A DNA stretch of 64,000 nt from JBFFMO01 sp041390025 (GTDB taxonomy: Bacteria > Myxococcota_A > Bradymonadia > Bradymonadales > Bradymonadaceae): contig JAWKQR010000014.1 in the NCBI GenBank assembly GCA_041390025.1, positions 62,001 through 126,000 on the forward strand, given 5' to 3'. Below are positions 8,368-18,902 of this stretch, piece after piece. A program made the position numbers and the translations under genes. The notes under the pieces are model-generated. The model was not told where the DNA came from and did no database searches. It was given only the letters and a program-made list of their open reading frames with translations. The first letter of the stretch is position 1. Every line of letters begins with the position of its first letter.

Positions 8368-11300
8368 GTGAATTCGCCCTCCCATTTCATCCCACGAAAG
8401 TTCCAAACTTTGCCGGGCGAGGAAATCCCGGAAGATTGGTGCACCGCAACTGGAGTGTTTGTGGTGATCGGTGAGCCGGGGACGGGAAAATCGTCCTTCT
8501 TGACAGAAGTTGCTCGGCATCGAGGCCATTCCTCTATTCACGCCCGACAACTGATGAACCGTTCGACGACAGATGATGAGTTCATTGTCGACGGCTTGGA
8601 TGAGGTTGCGATTCGCAGCCATGGGGATTTGGAGAGACTGATTGATAGACTCGGGGAGTCAAAGGCACCGTTCATTTTGCTTGCCATGCGCAGCAGTTGC
8701 TGGACGAGTGACATAAGCGAATATTGCAGGCGCAGTTTCGGCCGGAAGCCGGCCCTACTTTCACTCCTTCCGTTCGGATTCGACGAGCAGAAGAGATTCT
8801 ATCTTGCTGAGCAGCCAAATGGTGAGTTTGAAGTCTTTCGCCGGAACATTTACAACGTGGGGTTGGGTCCATTGCTGGGAAACCCACAACTTCTAAAATT
8901 GCTAATCCGCGCATCTGGCCAGGGTTCGTTCCAGACTAAGTCGGCGGCGTTCGACCTCGCCTCAAGAAACGCCGCACAGGCGCTGACGAGCGGTCGGACC
9001 CCTATACCGTCCGAGAAAAAGATAGCTGCGGCGAACGAGATTTTTGCGAAACTGCTCTTATCTAACTCCGGGGTTGTGGCGGCTTCCGAGGTCTCTGCGC
9101 ACGATTCAATGCCAATTGCGTCCCCATATATTAGGTCGTTGTTGCGCAGCTGTGATTTCGACGAACGTGAGATTCTAGAGACTAGCCTTTTCCGGCTGTC
9201 GGGAGATCCCGACTGTCATGAACCGATACACCGGACTGTCGCTGAGCATGGCGCAGCGCAATACCTCGCCGGTCGAATCCGCGACCCTCGAGATGAGCTT
9301 TCTTTGACTCGAGTTCTCGCGCTCGTGGCACCCAATAATATCGTTCGCCCAGATCTCAGGGGTTTGGCGGGTTGGTTGGGCTCGATCGGCTCGAGTGAAA
9401 CGCAAAAGGCAATGGTAAAACTTGCCCCATACGATGTGTTGACTGACGGAGACGCTGCGCGACTTGGCCCCGGCGAAACAAGGGAGCTATTACGGTCGTT
9501 AGCAGACCTTGCCGACCGCAACCCTTACTTCCGAAACGAGGATGTGTGGCGAGTCTTTTCCGCGCAGATCACACAATTGGATTCAGGTTTGGTTAATGAG
9601 TATCTCGCCGATACTGCGAGACCCCAACAACTTCGAGGGTTACTCCTTGAAGTGCTTATCGAGTCTGAGCAACAGTCGACTTCGGGCACCCTGATCGCCA
9701 TGGCGCTAAATGAGAGAGAAGACCTAACGCTCCGAAAGTTAGCCGTCCGTGCATTGGGAAAAATTGAGAGTTGTAACTTGGAGAGGATCTTCGCGGACCT
9801 CCTCAATCTTCGGTCGGCGGCGGGGTATTCGCTTGCCGCACACCTTGCGAGCACAAATTTCAGTAATCCGACCGTCGATCAGGTGTTCCAGATTATCAAG
9901 CCAACTCCCCAGTGGCATTGGTCATCTCACGATGAGTCATTCGAACTTGTGTGGCACGTGGTCCGAACACTCTCAACGTCCGAACTCATGTCCATTTTGG
10001 AACGATTGCAAGACAGCTACAGTTGCCATTGCGGACAGGAAGGTTTTCGATGTGAGTGCGACATAGCTTTCAGCAAAGATCTTTGTCGAGTTTTGGACGT
10101 GTATGTCGAGAATACGCCGGTATGCGACCCTGCGACACTCGCTCGATTCATCCAACCCATGCGGTTTCAGCGAGAACTTCCGCCCCAACGGAGTGCATCT
10201 GTTTGCCGTTTGCAGGAAGATGTCGCACTACGTCGAGCTGTCCAGGCGGAGCTTGTATCCAAAGCTATCGCGGAGAATAGGCGTCCGCTCTTTCACTTGG
10301 GTGTTGGCCGGCATTCAGGGATTCGCCCGCGCAATGGTGACCGTGAACATCTTTCCAACCGCTTTGTAGAACAGGGAGATTGGGATACATGGATGAAACT
10401 GATACCCGACACCCACTTCGAGGCAGACCGTCCTTTGCGTATTCATATGAAGCAACAAGCGCGCGACCACGTCTCACTCCTCGCCCGCTGGCAGGTTCTA
10501 AAAAGGCAACGCAAAGCCGAGAACATGGTTTGGTTTCGACGCTTTGGGCGTAGGCCAAACCGGGCGAAACAACGGGCGTCGAGAAGCGCTAAGATTCGTG
10601 GGCTGAATCAACGGTTCTTTGAGGAAAATCAAAAGAAGATCGTAACAGGCGAGAATGAAGCGTGGATTTCGGTATTCGCCAACCACGTTCTGCACGGTGA
10701 TAGGCCTGATGATGAAGAATGGAAGGTGTTTGATGACATGACTTTGCCGCTGAAAGTGCTGCGGAGCGCGCTGCCCCGACTTGAGAGTTATGTTCCCAAT
10801 CTTGCTGGACTTGCGCAGTATGCCGTCGAAGGCAAAACGACCAATGCTATGCTTTGGGTGCACGCCGCAGCGGTAGCTTGGCTTCGACTTGAAGAGGACC
10901 TTGGCGAGTTGTCTGACATGGTGTTGCAGGCACTGATGACGCGGGTGGATTGTTACCCCGAGGGTGTATCGAGTGACGAACGTAAGATCCTGAACGACTT
11001 GGTCATTGCTCGACTGTTCGACACCCTTGAGAAGTCGGAGGATTTTTTGAGGGCTTATGTCGAGCCGCAACTTCAAGCCAACAAACGGTATCCGCCAGTT
11101 CTGTGGCTAAATCGTTTCGATTGCTTTCACCCCTTGAGGGCTAAACTTGCAGTGGAGTGGATCTCCAACTTTCCAGACCTGCAACTCGAAACTACGAAAC
11201 AACTGTTCTCTATCATCCAGACGAACTGTACCCCCGAAATGATTCGTCAAGTTGTTAGTGCAAAAATCGAGCTACATTTCCCTGTGAGCCCTCAGATTTG

Positions 11301-12353
11301 CGTCCGAAAGTCCGTCGGTGGTAGAGGAGCGGCTCTGAGTGCGTACATTTTGGGCGATCGCACATTTGTATTATGCCGAAGCAATTCAAGAAAGTGCTGC
11401 TCTTTCGCATTTGGCGTCGTCGCCTGACCATTTGTTTTGGATCAGAGAGGCCGTGGATCCACACTTTTCCCACTACCCGAGTCCATGGCCGAATCTTTCG
11501 GTCGAGCGTGTTGAGTGGGTCCATGAACATACCTCCCCATTGGCCCGAGGTGACGTTACCGAATAGCTTTGGCAGTTCTTCGCCCAAAGAGGAGCAAGCG
11601 TTCAGGTTTCTCAAATCCCTAATCTGGTCGATGCGGCTATGCGATCCAGCGGTCGCACTCCCACGGTTGGATTCTCTGTTGATGGACGAATCTTTTCGGT
11701 GTTTTCGTGAAACACTTCTACACATTCAATTCGAAGCCAATCAAACTCTTGCCGCGAATTCCGTTACGATCCCTAGCTGGCAAGCGGTGGTCGAATTCCT
11801 TGACAACTACAGTATTGTGACGGTCGAAGACCTGCGTGCCGCTGTTATGGATCAATTAAGCAATTTTCAACGCGAGATTCGCGGCAGCGAGTACAACTAC
11901 TGGAGGAACTTCTTCGACAACAATGAACGTGTCGATGAAAACCGATGCTCGGAGGAGATTGCTAGCCGGTTGGCCCCGGTTTTTGCGAGGCAAGGGGTTG
12001 CCGTCAACATTGAGAGAATGACCGTCAATCGAAATCGTTGCGATATCACCTTCACCAAGACTTTTCAGGGAAGGAGCATCAGCTTGTTCGTTGAGGTTAA
12101 GGGGCAATGGCACAAAGACCTTTGCACGGCCGCGACGGAACAGCTTCACAAGCGTTACCTCTGCCATCCCGATGCTGCAGATCAAGGAGTTTATTTGGTC
12201 CTTTGGTTTGGGCGGAGTGAAATGGTAGCAGGCCGAAGGAAGCACAAATTTGCGAGTGCGGAAGACTTGGGACTTCATCTGTCGAACGAGCTTCCGGACA
12301 GCCTCAAAGGAAAGATCGACGTCGTTGTACTCGACGTCTCCAAACCTGACTGA
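8368..12353 (+). pseudogene. NACHT/STAND-like NTPase with C-terminal PD-(D/E)XK nuclease, frame disrupted
   Basis: Read through its breaks, this encodes about 1,330 residues. The N-terminal NTPase has Walker A GEPGTGKSS near residue 37, a NACHT-style Walker B FIVDGLDEVA and a sensor-like LLAMRSSCW. A long alpha-helical, HEAT-like middle follows, with a cysteine cluster SCHCGQEGFRCECD at about 10020-10060. The last 120 residues carry RCDITFTK and LFVEVKGQWHKDL, the D...E-x-K core of a restriction-like nuclease, and end in GVYLVLWFG, a pattern I know from C-termini of large bacterial NTPases. The first frame runs on to a stop at 11427. Family-like sequence moves to other frames at about 11280, 11340 (RTFWAIAHLYYAEAI) and 11540 (HWPEVTLPN, EEQAFRFLKSLI), with a TAG at 11322 or a TGA at 11336. 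Composition is A/T-richer than in the flanking genes. Likely role: abortive or DNA-degrading phage defence (inference). Confidence 0.65.
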
Positions 12354-12377
12354 AATGGATTTGAACGTAATGATGAG

Positions 12378-13322
12378 TTACAGTTCTAGGTCAGCGCGCA
12401 CGTCGCGCGAATACGCTTCGGTGAGTTTTTCGGCGAGCGCTTTGGTCTCGTCGGTGATCTCATCGGGGGCTTGGATCTGGATGACGACGTAGAAATCGCC
12501 TTTCTTCTTGCCGCGATGGACGCCTTTCTCGCGCAGCCGCAATTTCGCGCCCGAGTTGACACCCGGAGGGATCGACACGTTGAAGCCACCGTGTGGTGTG
12601 GGCACTTCGAGCTTCGCGCCCGTGATGGCTTCGGGCATCGTGACCGGAAAGTCCAACAACAAGTCCAAGCCGTCGCGGTGCAGGTGGGGATGAGGCGCGA
12701 CGCGCAGCGACAGGATCAGGTCGCCCGCGGTGCCTTTGGGGGCCTGTGCAGGTGCGGGTTGGCCCTGACCCTTCAGGCGTAGGCGCTCACCGTCGTCGGC
12801 GCCGGCTGGGATGCGCACCTTGATTTTTCGGCCGCCCAGGCTCAATTCGAGCTCGCCGCCTTGCACCGCCGTCATGAAGTCCAGGTCGAGGGTGGCTTCG
12901 ATGTCTTGGCCCTTCATCGGCCCCGTATAAAACCCACCGAAATTCGAATAGTCGCTGGTATCAAAGGGGCTTCGGCCGCCAAAGATGTTGCCAAATAGGT
13001 CTTCGAAATTCGCGTTTGTCTGGTATTGCCCCGGACCGCGTCCACCGCCCGAGCTCTGCCAACGTTTGTATTCGCGGGCCTGTTCGGCATTGAAGCCTTC
13101 GCGCAATCCTACCGACCCGAACTCGTCGTAGAGCTTGCGTCGTTCGGGGTCGCTCAACACTTCGAAGGCCGCCGAGGCTGATTTGAAGCGGTCTTCGCGG
13201 ACTTTGTCGTCAGGATTCAGGTCGGGATGGTTCTCGCGCGCAATCTGCCGATACGCCTTTTTGATCGTGGCATCGTCGGCGTCTTTGGCGACCCCCAAAA
13301 TTTTGTAGAAGTCCTCTTCCAT
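12378..13322 (-). CDS. DnaJ/CbpA-type co-chaperone lacking the zinc finger
   Basis: A 314-residue J-domain protein that stimulates a DnaK-type Hsp70. The J domain (residues 1-70) has the essential HPD at 32-34 inside ARENHPDLNP. A Gly/Phe-rich linker follows (GNIFGGRSPF). Two C-terminal substrate-binding beta domains begin at about residue 135 (GQDIEATLDLDFMTAVQGG) and include GKKKGDFYVVIQIQ. The four CxxCxGxG zinc motifs of true DnaJ are absent, which places it with CbpA-like type II J proteins. It lies 38 bp after an unknown helical protein in the same direction and may be co-transcribed with it. Confidence 0.93.
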   Translation of the reverse strand: MEEDFYKILGVAKDADDATIKKAYRQIARENHPDLNPDDKVREDRFKSASAAFEVLSDPERRKLYDEFGSVGLREGFNAEQAREYKRWQSSGGGRGPGQYQTNANFEDLFGNIFGGRSPFDTSDYSNFGGFYTGPMKGQDIEATLDLDFMTAVQGGELELSLGGRKIKVRIPAGADDGERLRLKGQGQPAPAQAPKGTAGDLILSLRVAPHPHLHRDGLDLLLDFPVTMPEAITGAKLEVPTPHGGFNVSIPPGVNSGAKLRLREKGVHRGKKKGDFYVVIQIQAPDEITDETKALAEKLTEAYSRDVRADLEL

Positions 13323-13360
13323 GTGGCACTCCCGATTCCGTGAGGAATCGATGCTCAGGT

Positions 13361-14170
13361 CTACGAGAACTTAGGCTCAATCCAGCCTTTGCCAAGGTTC
13401 TCGTTGTTGCGACCTTGGCGCCCGATCGACCAACCGGACGTCGGCTTTTGACCGGCGGGATCGGGAACCTGTCCCTGTCCGCGCTCGTGCAGAACCACGT
13501 CAAACGCGGTTCCACCGATGGGGCGGCCCACACCTTCGGGCACGTACCCTAGCAACCCAAGCAGGTGCGCATGTGTGCTCAACTTCGGTGCCGCGGCGGC
13601 AAGTTTCTCGACCCACTGCTGCAGCTTGGCGGTGTACGCCTCGACCTCGGCCGCAACGGCTTGTCCCTTTTGGGTTTCCGCGTCCAAGCGCGTATTGCAG
13701 GTCGCGAACAGCTTCTTGAGCAGTGCCCATCCGCGCTGTGACACGTCGTGCAGCTGGCGCTCGTTCTTGAAACAACCTTGGACCTTCTCGTCGGTGCGAA
13801 GCATGGCGAGCAGGCGATAGGCTTGAGCGATGGCGGTCGTGGTGTGGTCGGTGGCGTGGATGTGTGCGCCCATGGCCGTCGCGATGACGTCCGCTGCGAG
13901 CTTCGTGCGCAGAATCGCTTTGGCGGTTTGTGCCCACATTTCGAGCTCAGAAACCGCGAGGTGCACGCTGTGGTCGCCAATGCGGTTTTCTTCGGCGCTC
14001 GTGTACTTTTTCCAGAGCTCCTCACCCTTGTGGGCGAGGTCGTGCGCGGAAGCGGCGAGTTCCTTGCCAAAGCCGGCCTTGGCAAGCAGTTGGCCGAGCT
14101 CGGCGCTGTCATGAAATCCGGCGTCTGCTGCGACAACGTAACCGAGAAGCTGATGAAACGAGACTGACAT
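13361..14170 (-). CDS. Unknown helical protein upstream of dnaJ-like gene
   Basis: A 269-residue soluble protein that I do not recognise. The ATG at 14170 was chosen because the family-like sequence starts there (MSVSFHQLLGYVV); the open frame upstream is arginine-poor noise without a better ribosome site. Residues 1-200 are alanine-rich and look entirely alpha-helical, with charged heptad-like spacing; the last 50 residues are Gly/Pro-rich (EGVGRPIGGTAF, GQGQVPDPAGQ). No signal peptide or membrane segment is visible. Its position directly before the co-chaperone gene suggests a client or partner, which is only a guess. Confidence 0.75.
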   Translation of the reverse strand: MSVSFHQLLGYVVAADAGFHDSAELGQLLAKAGFGKELAASAHDLAHKGEELWKKYTSAEENRIGDHSVHLAVSELEMWAQTAKAILRTKLAADVIATAMGAHIHATDHTTTAIAQAYRLLAMLRTDEKVQGCFKNERQLHDVSQRGWALLKKLFATCNTRLDAETQKGQAVAAEVEAYTAKLQQWVEKLAAAAPKLSTHAHLLGLLGYVPEGVGRPIGGTAFDVVLHERGQGQVPDPAGQKPTSGWSIGRQGRNNENLGKGWIEPKFS

Positions 14171-14287
14171 ACAAAACCTGTGGTTAGGCCCAATCTTCAG
14201 GCGCGAGAGCATAGCCAAGGACGCTGCGCCTGTACAGTTCGGAACACGGTTGTGCCGTTGGAAGGAGCCACGCGTGACCACGCCAAC

Positions 14288-15742
14288 TCAAAACAGGTCA
14301 AGGGTCTCCAAGTAGCCACTTCGTTTCTTCTCCCGAAGCGCCGTCTCGAGCAGCTCGGAGGCCTCATTGTTGTCGCCCATTCGTCGACAGCTCTTGCGAC
14401 CCTTGTTTCCGATCTTTCCGTATCGCGTTAACACCTCACAGCCCTGTACCGCGCCTTCCCAATAGGTTGACGACTCAGCCCGCTCAAGACGCACGTACCA
14501 CGCGCCAGTCCTGACCTCGTGGGTCGACGACAACAGGCGTCCTTTCGAAAACATCACGAGTAAGTCACGAAACGATGACGTCAAATAGGCAGAGTCCAAC
14601 TCTTCATCGAGATCTTTGTGGCTCAGATACGTGCCGACATCTTCGTGGTCGACTTCATAGAAGTGCGTGAAGCCCGCGCGCGTTCCGACGACGATCCAGT
14701 TGCCCGCGGATGTGTACATCACCGGCAGAAATCCACGCTGCGCCAAATACTCAAGCACCTCGTCTTCCTCGACGTTCGCGATAAGCTCCTTCGCGGTCAA
14801 CAGGCTCACCGCGCCTATGGTCGTCGAATGCGCAGGACCCAAGTGTTGATAGAACCGAATCAGCTCACTCGGATAACCGGCTTCGTGCATGGCCTTCAAT
14901 GTCTTCGAGATGGCTTTGCAGGCATATCCCGACGGCGTTTGAACGTGGATCTTGGCCAAGAGCTCGCCGTAGTCCTCAAGAATCGCGCGTTCCTCGTCCA
15001 TCGACTCTGAAAAGCTCGGCAGGACCAGCGCAGGCTTGAAAGTCTGCTCGGTCGCTTTCGCCTCATGATAGCTATTCGCCGAGAGTGTAAACGCCCGCGC
15101 AAGCTCGGCGCCGTCGACCAGGTAGTCCCGACCAGCACCTGCGAGCGGGAAATGGGTGATGCCCCAGCCACCGCGGTTTTTGCCCTTAAAGATCCACCGC
15201 CCAGGTTCCGTGGGGATGGACTGCCCGTTCTTCGTGTCAAACGCATCCGCGATGGGCCGCAACGTTGTCTCTGCAACCAGTTTGTGGAGCTGATGTTCAA
15301 GGTCGATGGCGATCCCGTCGCTGAACGCGATCGGGTCCCTTAACCCGGCCTCGTTGTAGAGCGTGAAGTGCAACGGTTGTGCAACACCCTGGTCGTAAGG
15401 CATGTCCATCCTCATCGTTCCGGGCAAGTTCGAGACAAAGGCTGACGCATGGTCGCATTCGCCCGACGTTGGAAGCGTCCAGAAACTCACGCCGTGCGAG
15501 CGTCCTTCCACGTAGTTGGCCTGTTGCGCGAGCTCGCCGTTAGGATGAAAGCGCCGGAATACGCCATGGAGACGACCACCTTTGTCGCGCGGCTCGATCG
15601 TGAGCAGCGAACCGTCCGCTCGCCAGAAACGCCACTCGCCGATGCGTCGACCCAATGGGTCTTTCTCACCGAGCTCCCACTCTTGGTCGGCATCGTTCCA
15701 CTGAGCGTTTGTGGGGACCTTACTAGGCGTCTGGCGTGACAC
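14288..15742 (-). CDS. MORN-repeat N-terminus with C-terminal WGR-like domain
   Basis: A 484-residue cytoplasmic protein. Residues about 30-95 contain MORN/YwqK-type units: GRRIGEWRFWRADGSL, GRLHGVFRRFHPNGEL and GRSHGVSFWTL. The middle is unassigned; residues about 320-420 (LAQRGFLPVMYTSAGNWIVV, HFYEVDHEDVGTYL) weakly recall SMI1/KNR4 (SUKH) immunity domains. The last 80 residues (WYVRLERAESSTYWEG, GKIGNKGRKS, LREKKRSGY) match the WGR fold, which in PARP and MolR proteins contacts nucleic acid. The combination could be an immunity or sensor protein. I am sure of the MORN part, fairly sure of WGR and unsure of SUKH. It is co-oriented with its neighbours and 14 bp from the lipoprotein gene upstream. 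Confidence 0.7.
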   Translation of the reverse strand: MSRQTPSKVPTNAQWNDADQEWELGEKDPLGRRIGEWRFWRADGSLLTIEPRDKGGRLHGVFRRFHPNGELAQQANYVEGRSHGVSFWTLPTSGECDHASAFVSNLPGTMRMDMPYDQGVAQPLHFTLYNEAGLRDPIAFSDGIAIDLEHQLHKLVAETTLRPIADAFDTKNGQSIPTEPGRWIFKGKNRGGWGITHFPLAGAGRDYLVDGAELARAFTLSANSYHEAKATEQTFKPALVLPSFSESMDEERAILEDYGELLAKIHVQTPSGYACKAISKTLKAMHEAGYPSELIRFYQHLGPAHSTTIGAVSLLTAKELIANVEEDEVLEYLAQRGFLPVMYTSAGNWIVVGTRAGFTHFYEVDHEDVGTYLSHKDLDEELDSAYLTSSFRDLLVMFSKGRLLSSTHEVRTGAWYVRLERAESSTYWEGAVQGCEVLTRYGKIGNKGRKSCRRMGDNNEASELLETALREKKRSGYLETLDLF

Positions 15743-15756
15743 GTATACCTCCGAAT

Positions 15757-17028
15757 TTAGGGCTGGATGCCGATGGCGCCGGGGATGGCCGAGAGCCCTT
15801 CACCGTTTGGCGTCAGGCCAAGGTCGGTCACCGCGCCCGAGGCCTCGAACTTGATCCGGCGGATCGCCACGTTTTCGCTGACGAACACATGTCCGTTCAG
15901 GTCGCCGCGTGTGATCATGACGGCGTCGGTCGGCAACAATGTGGCCTCTTGGCGTTGCAGATTTCCGCGCAAGGTCAAAGGCTGAGCCGAGCTTGTGTTG
16001 ACGTCATAAACCTGGATGTTGTCGCCTTGCGATGAAATCACGATCGCCGCGTTCCCAAACGGCGAGAAGACCGCGTCCTGCGGATCAACGACGGGGAAAT
16101 TTTGAACCTGTGCAATCTGGCCGGTCAACGACACGACGCTGATGCTGTGGTTGCTGAACAAGCCAGCGTCCCCGACGATCGCGTATTTGGCGTCGTTCGA
16201 GAGCGCGAACCCCGCCAGACCGACGTCCTCGGTCGTAAAGGCCGATCCACTGGCGACGCGCGTTAACGTGTCGCCGATGCTGATCTCGTGCACATGATTG
16301 GGTTCTTCGCTGTCGCCAAAGTCGACGGCTTCCACAAAGGCTTGTTCGGGGCTGACGAACGCCATGCCGTACGCAAGTTTCGCCGGCGCGACCAAGCCCT
16401 CGTCGGTCAGCTCGCCGGTCTTGCAGTCGATCTTGGCGCGATAAACGCCGCCGTTAACGTTCCGGAAGCCTGAATTGATCATGTAGAGGTATTCGCCCGT
16501 GGGATCGATCAGGATGCTGGATGCGTATTGGCTGGCTTGAAAGCCTTGTTCTATCACTTCGACATCGCCATTTGGCAGGATGCGGAAGATGCCAATCTTG
16601 CCGTCGTCGAGCCGCACAAAACCAACCTCGCCGTCTGGCGTAAACTGGATTTTGCCATCAAAAGCTCGGCCGAGCTCAAACTGGGTGTAAGGCTGTTCGA
16701 TGACGCCCTCGGTCGTGACCTGGTGGATCACGTAGACCGGCGACGAATTCGCGTCGTCGTCGTACGGGCGAGCGACCACGAGTTTGCGGACGCGGTTGGC
16801 GGCTGCGGGAACGCGGCAGACGGTGGGGTCCATGTCGACCGGCATGTCGACGGCCATGTCAGGCGTGACCGAAACGTCGGGCTGTGAGGTGTTTTGGTCC
16901 ACCGCAACATCGGCTTGGACGCCCATGTCGAATTCGTTGCGAATGTCCATGTCGTCTTGCGTCGACGTCGCGTCGTCGTCGCTACAACTCGCCGCCGCGA
17001 TCAGTGCCAAAGCCAACATCCACTTCAT
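15757..17028 (-). CDS. Beta-propeller-like lipoprotein with Pro-Asp-Met tether
   Basis: A 423-residue lipoprotein with lipobox AASC (Cys15). The mature N-terminus is an Asp/Met/Pro-rich tether (PDVSVTPDMAVDMPVDMD). From residue 70 on, repeated blade-like units (GEYLYMINSGFRNVNGGVY, NDAKYAIVGDAGLFSNHS, FGNAAIVISSQGDNIQVYD) indicate a beta-propeller, probably of the WD40/YVTN type. Such extracytoplasmic propellers bind partners or ligands; no catalytic residues can be named. A short gap of 14 bp separates it from the MORN/WGR gene downstream. Confidence 0.8.
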   Translation of the reverse strand: MKWMLALALIAAASCSDDDATSTQDDMDIRNEFDMGVQADVAVDQNTSQPDVSVTPDMAVDMPVDMDPTVCRVPAAANRVRKLVVARPYDDDANSSPVYVIHQVTTEGVIEQPYTQFELGRAFDGKIQFTPDGEVGFVRLDDGKIGIFRILPNGDVEVIEQGFQASQYASSILIDPTGEYLYMINSGFRNVNGGVYRAKIDCKTGELTDEGLVAPAKLAYGMAFVSPEQAFVEAVDFGDSEEPNHVHEISIGDTLTRVASGSAFTTEDVGLAGFALSNDAKYAIVGDAGLFSNHSISVVSLTGQIAQVQNFPVVDPQDAVFSPFGNAAIVISSQGDNIQVYDVNTSSAQPLTLRGNLQRQEATLLPTDAVMITRGDLNGHVFVSENVAIRRIKFEASGAVTDLGLTPNGEGLSAIPGAIGIQP

Positions 17029-17095
17029 TCGAACTCCTTGGAAATCCGCGTGTTCTTACAGAAAAGTTGGTTGATTGTCCAAGCTCCAACGGTAA

Positions 17096-17177
17096 CCTCA
17101 TGGGCCGGCAATCTCCGATTGCCGGATTCGGCGAAGCCTCATGGGCCGGCAATCTCCGATTGCCGGATTCGGCGAAG
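17096..17177 (+). repeat. Dispersed palindromic repeat, family A, two perfect 41-bp tandem copies
   Basis: Two identical 41-bp units abut exactly (17096-17136 and 17137-17177). Each contains GCCGGCAATC, a short centre, GATTGCCGGA and TTCGGCGAAG. Each unit can fold into a hairpin. The reverse complement of this unit recurs at 54673-54763 with one clear difference in the hairpin loop, and a diverged copy lies at 1585. Confidence 0.8.
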
Positions 17178-17220
17178 CCGAACGCTACCACCTCCAACGG
17201 TGTTCGGAGTCGCCTGAACG

Positions 17221-17248
17221 AAAAAAGGCAGGCCGAAGCCTGCCTTTT
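17221..17248 (-). terminator. Intrinsic terminator of ahcY
   Basis: On the minus strand an 11-bp stem AAAAGGCAGGC/GCCTGCCTTTT closed by a UUCG tetraloop is followed by a run of U. It lies 20 bp past the ahcY stop. The A-rich left arm could let it also work weakly on the other strand. Confidence 0.9.
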
Positions 17249-17267
17249 GAGTTCGTCCAACGACGAA

Positions 17268-18782
<1,515 letters not shown>

Positions 18783-18902
18783 CGGTTCTCCTGTTCCTAT
18801 CTATGTACTGACGCGCTTTTGATGCGGCGAATCGCAAAGGGATACAACGCGGCATTCATAGCGACTTGAAGTCGATGAGGCAAGGGTTGGGGCGCGGCAG
18901 TT

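Noticed and set aside
11373..12353. Independent 326-residue nuclease gene starting at 11373
   Set aside because: Its first 50 residues are out-of-frame sequence of the upstream gene; family-like sequence begins only around 11535, so it is the 3' part of the NTPase gene.
18783..18902. S-adenosylhomocysteine riboswitch upstream of ahcY
   Set aside because: I could not find the conserved paired elements of the known riboswitch in this 120-bp stretch.
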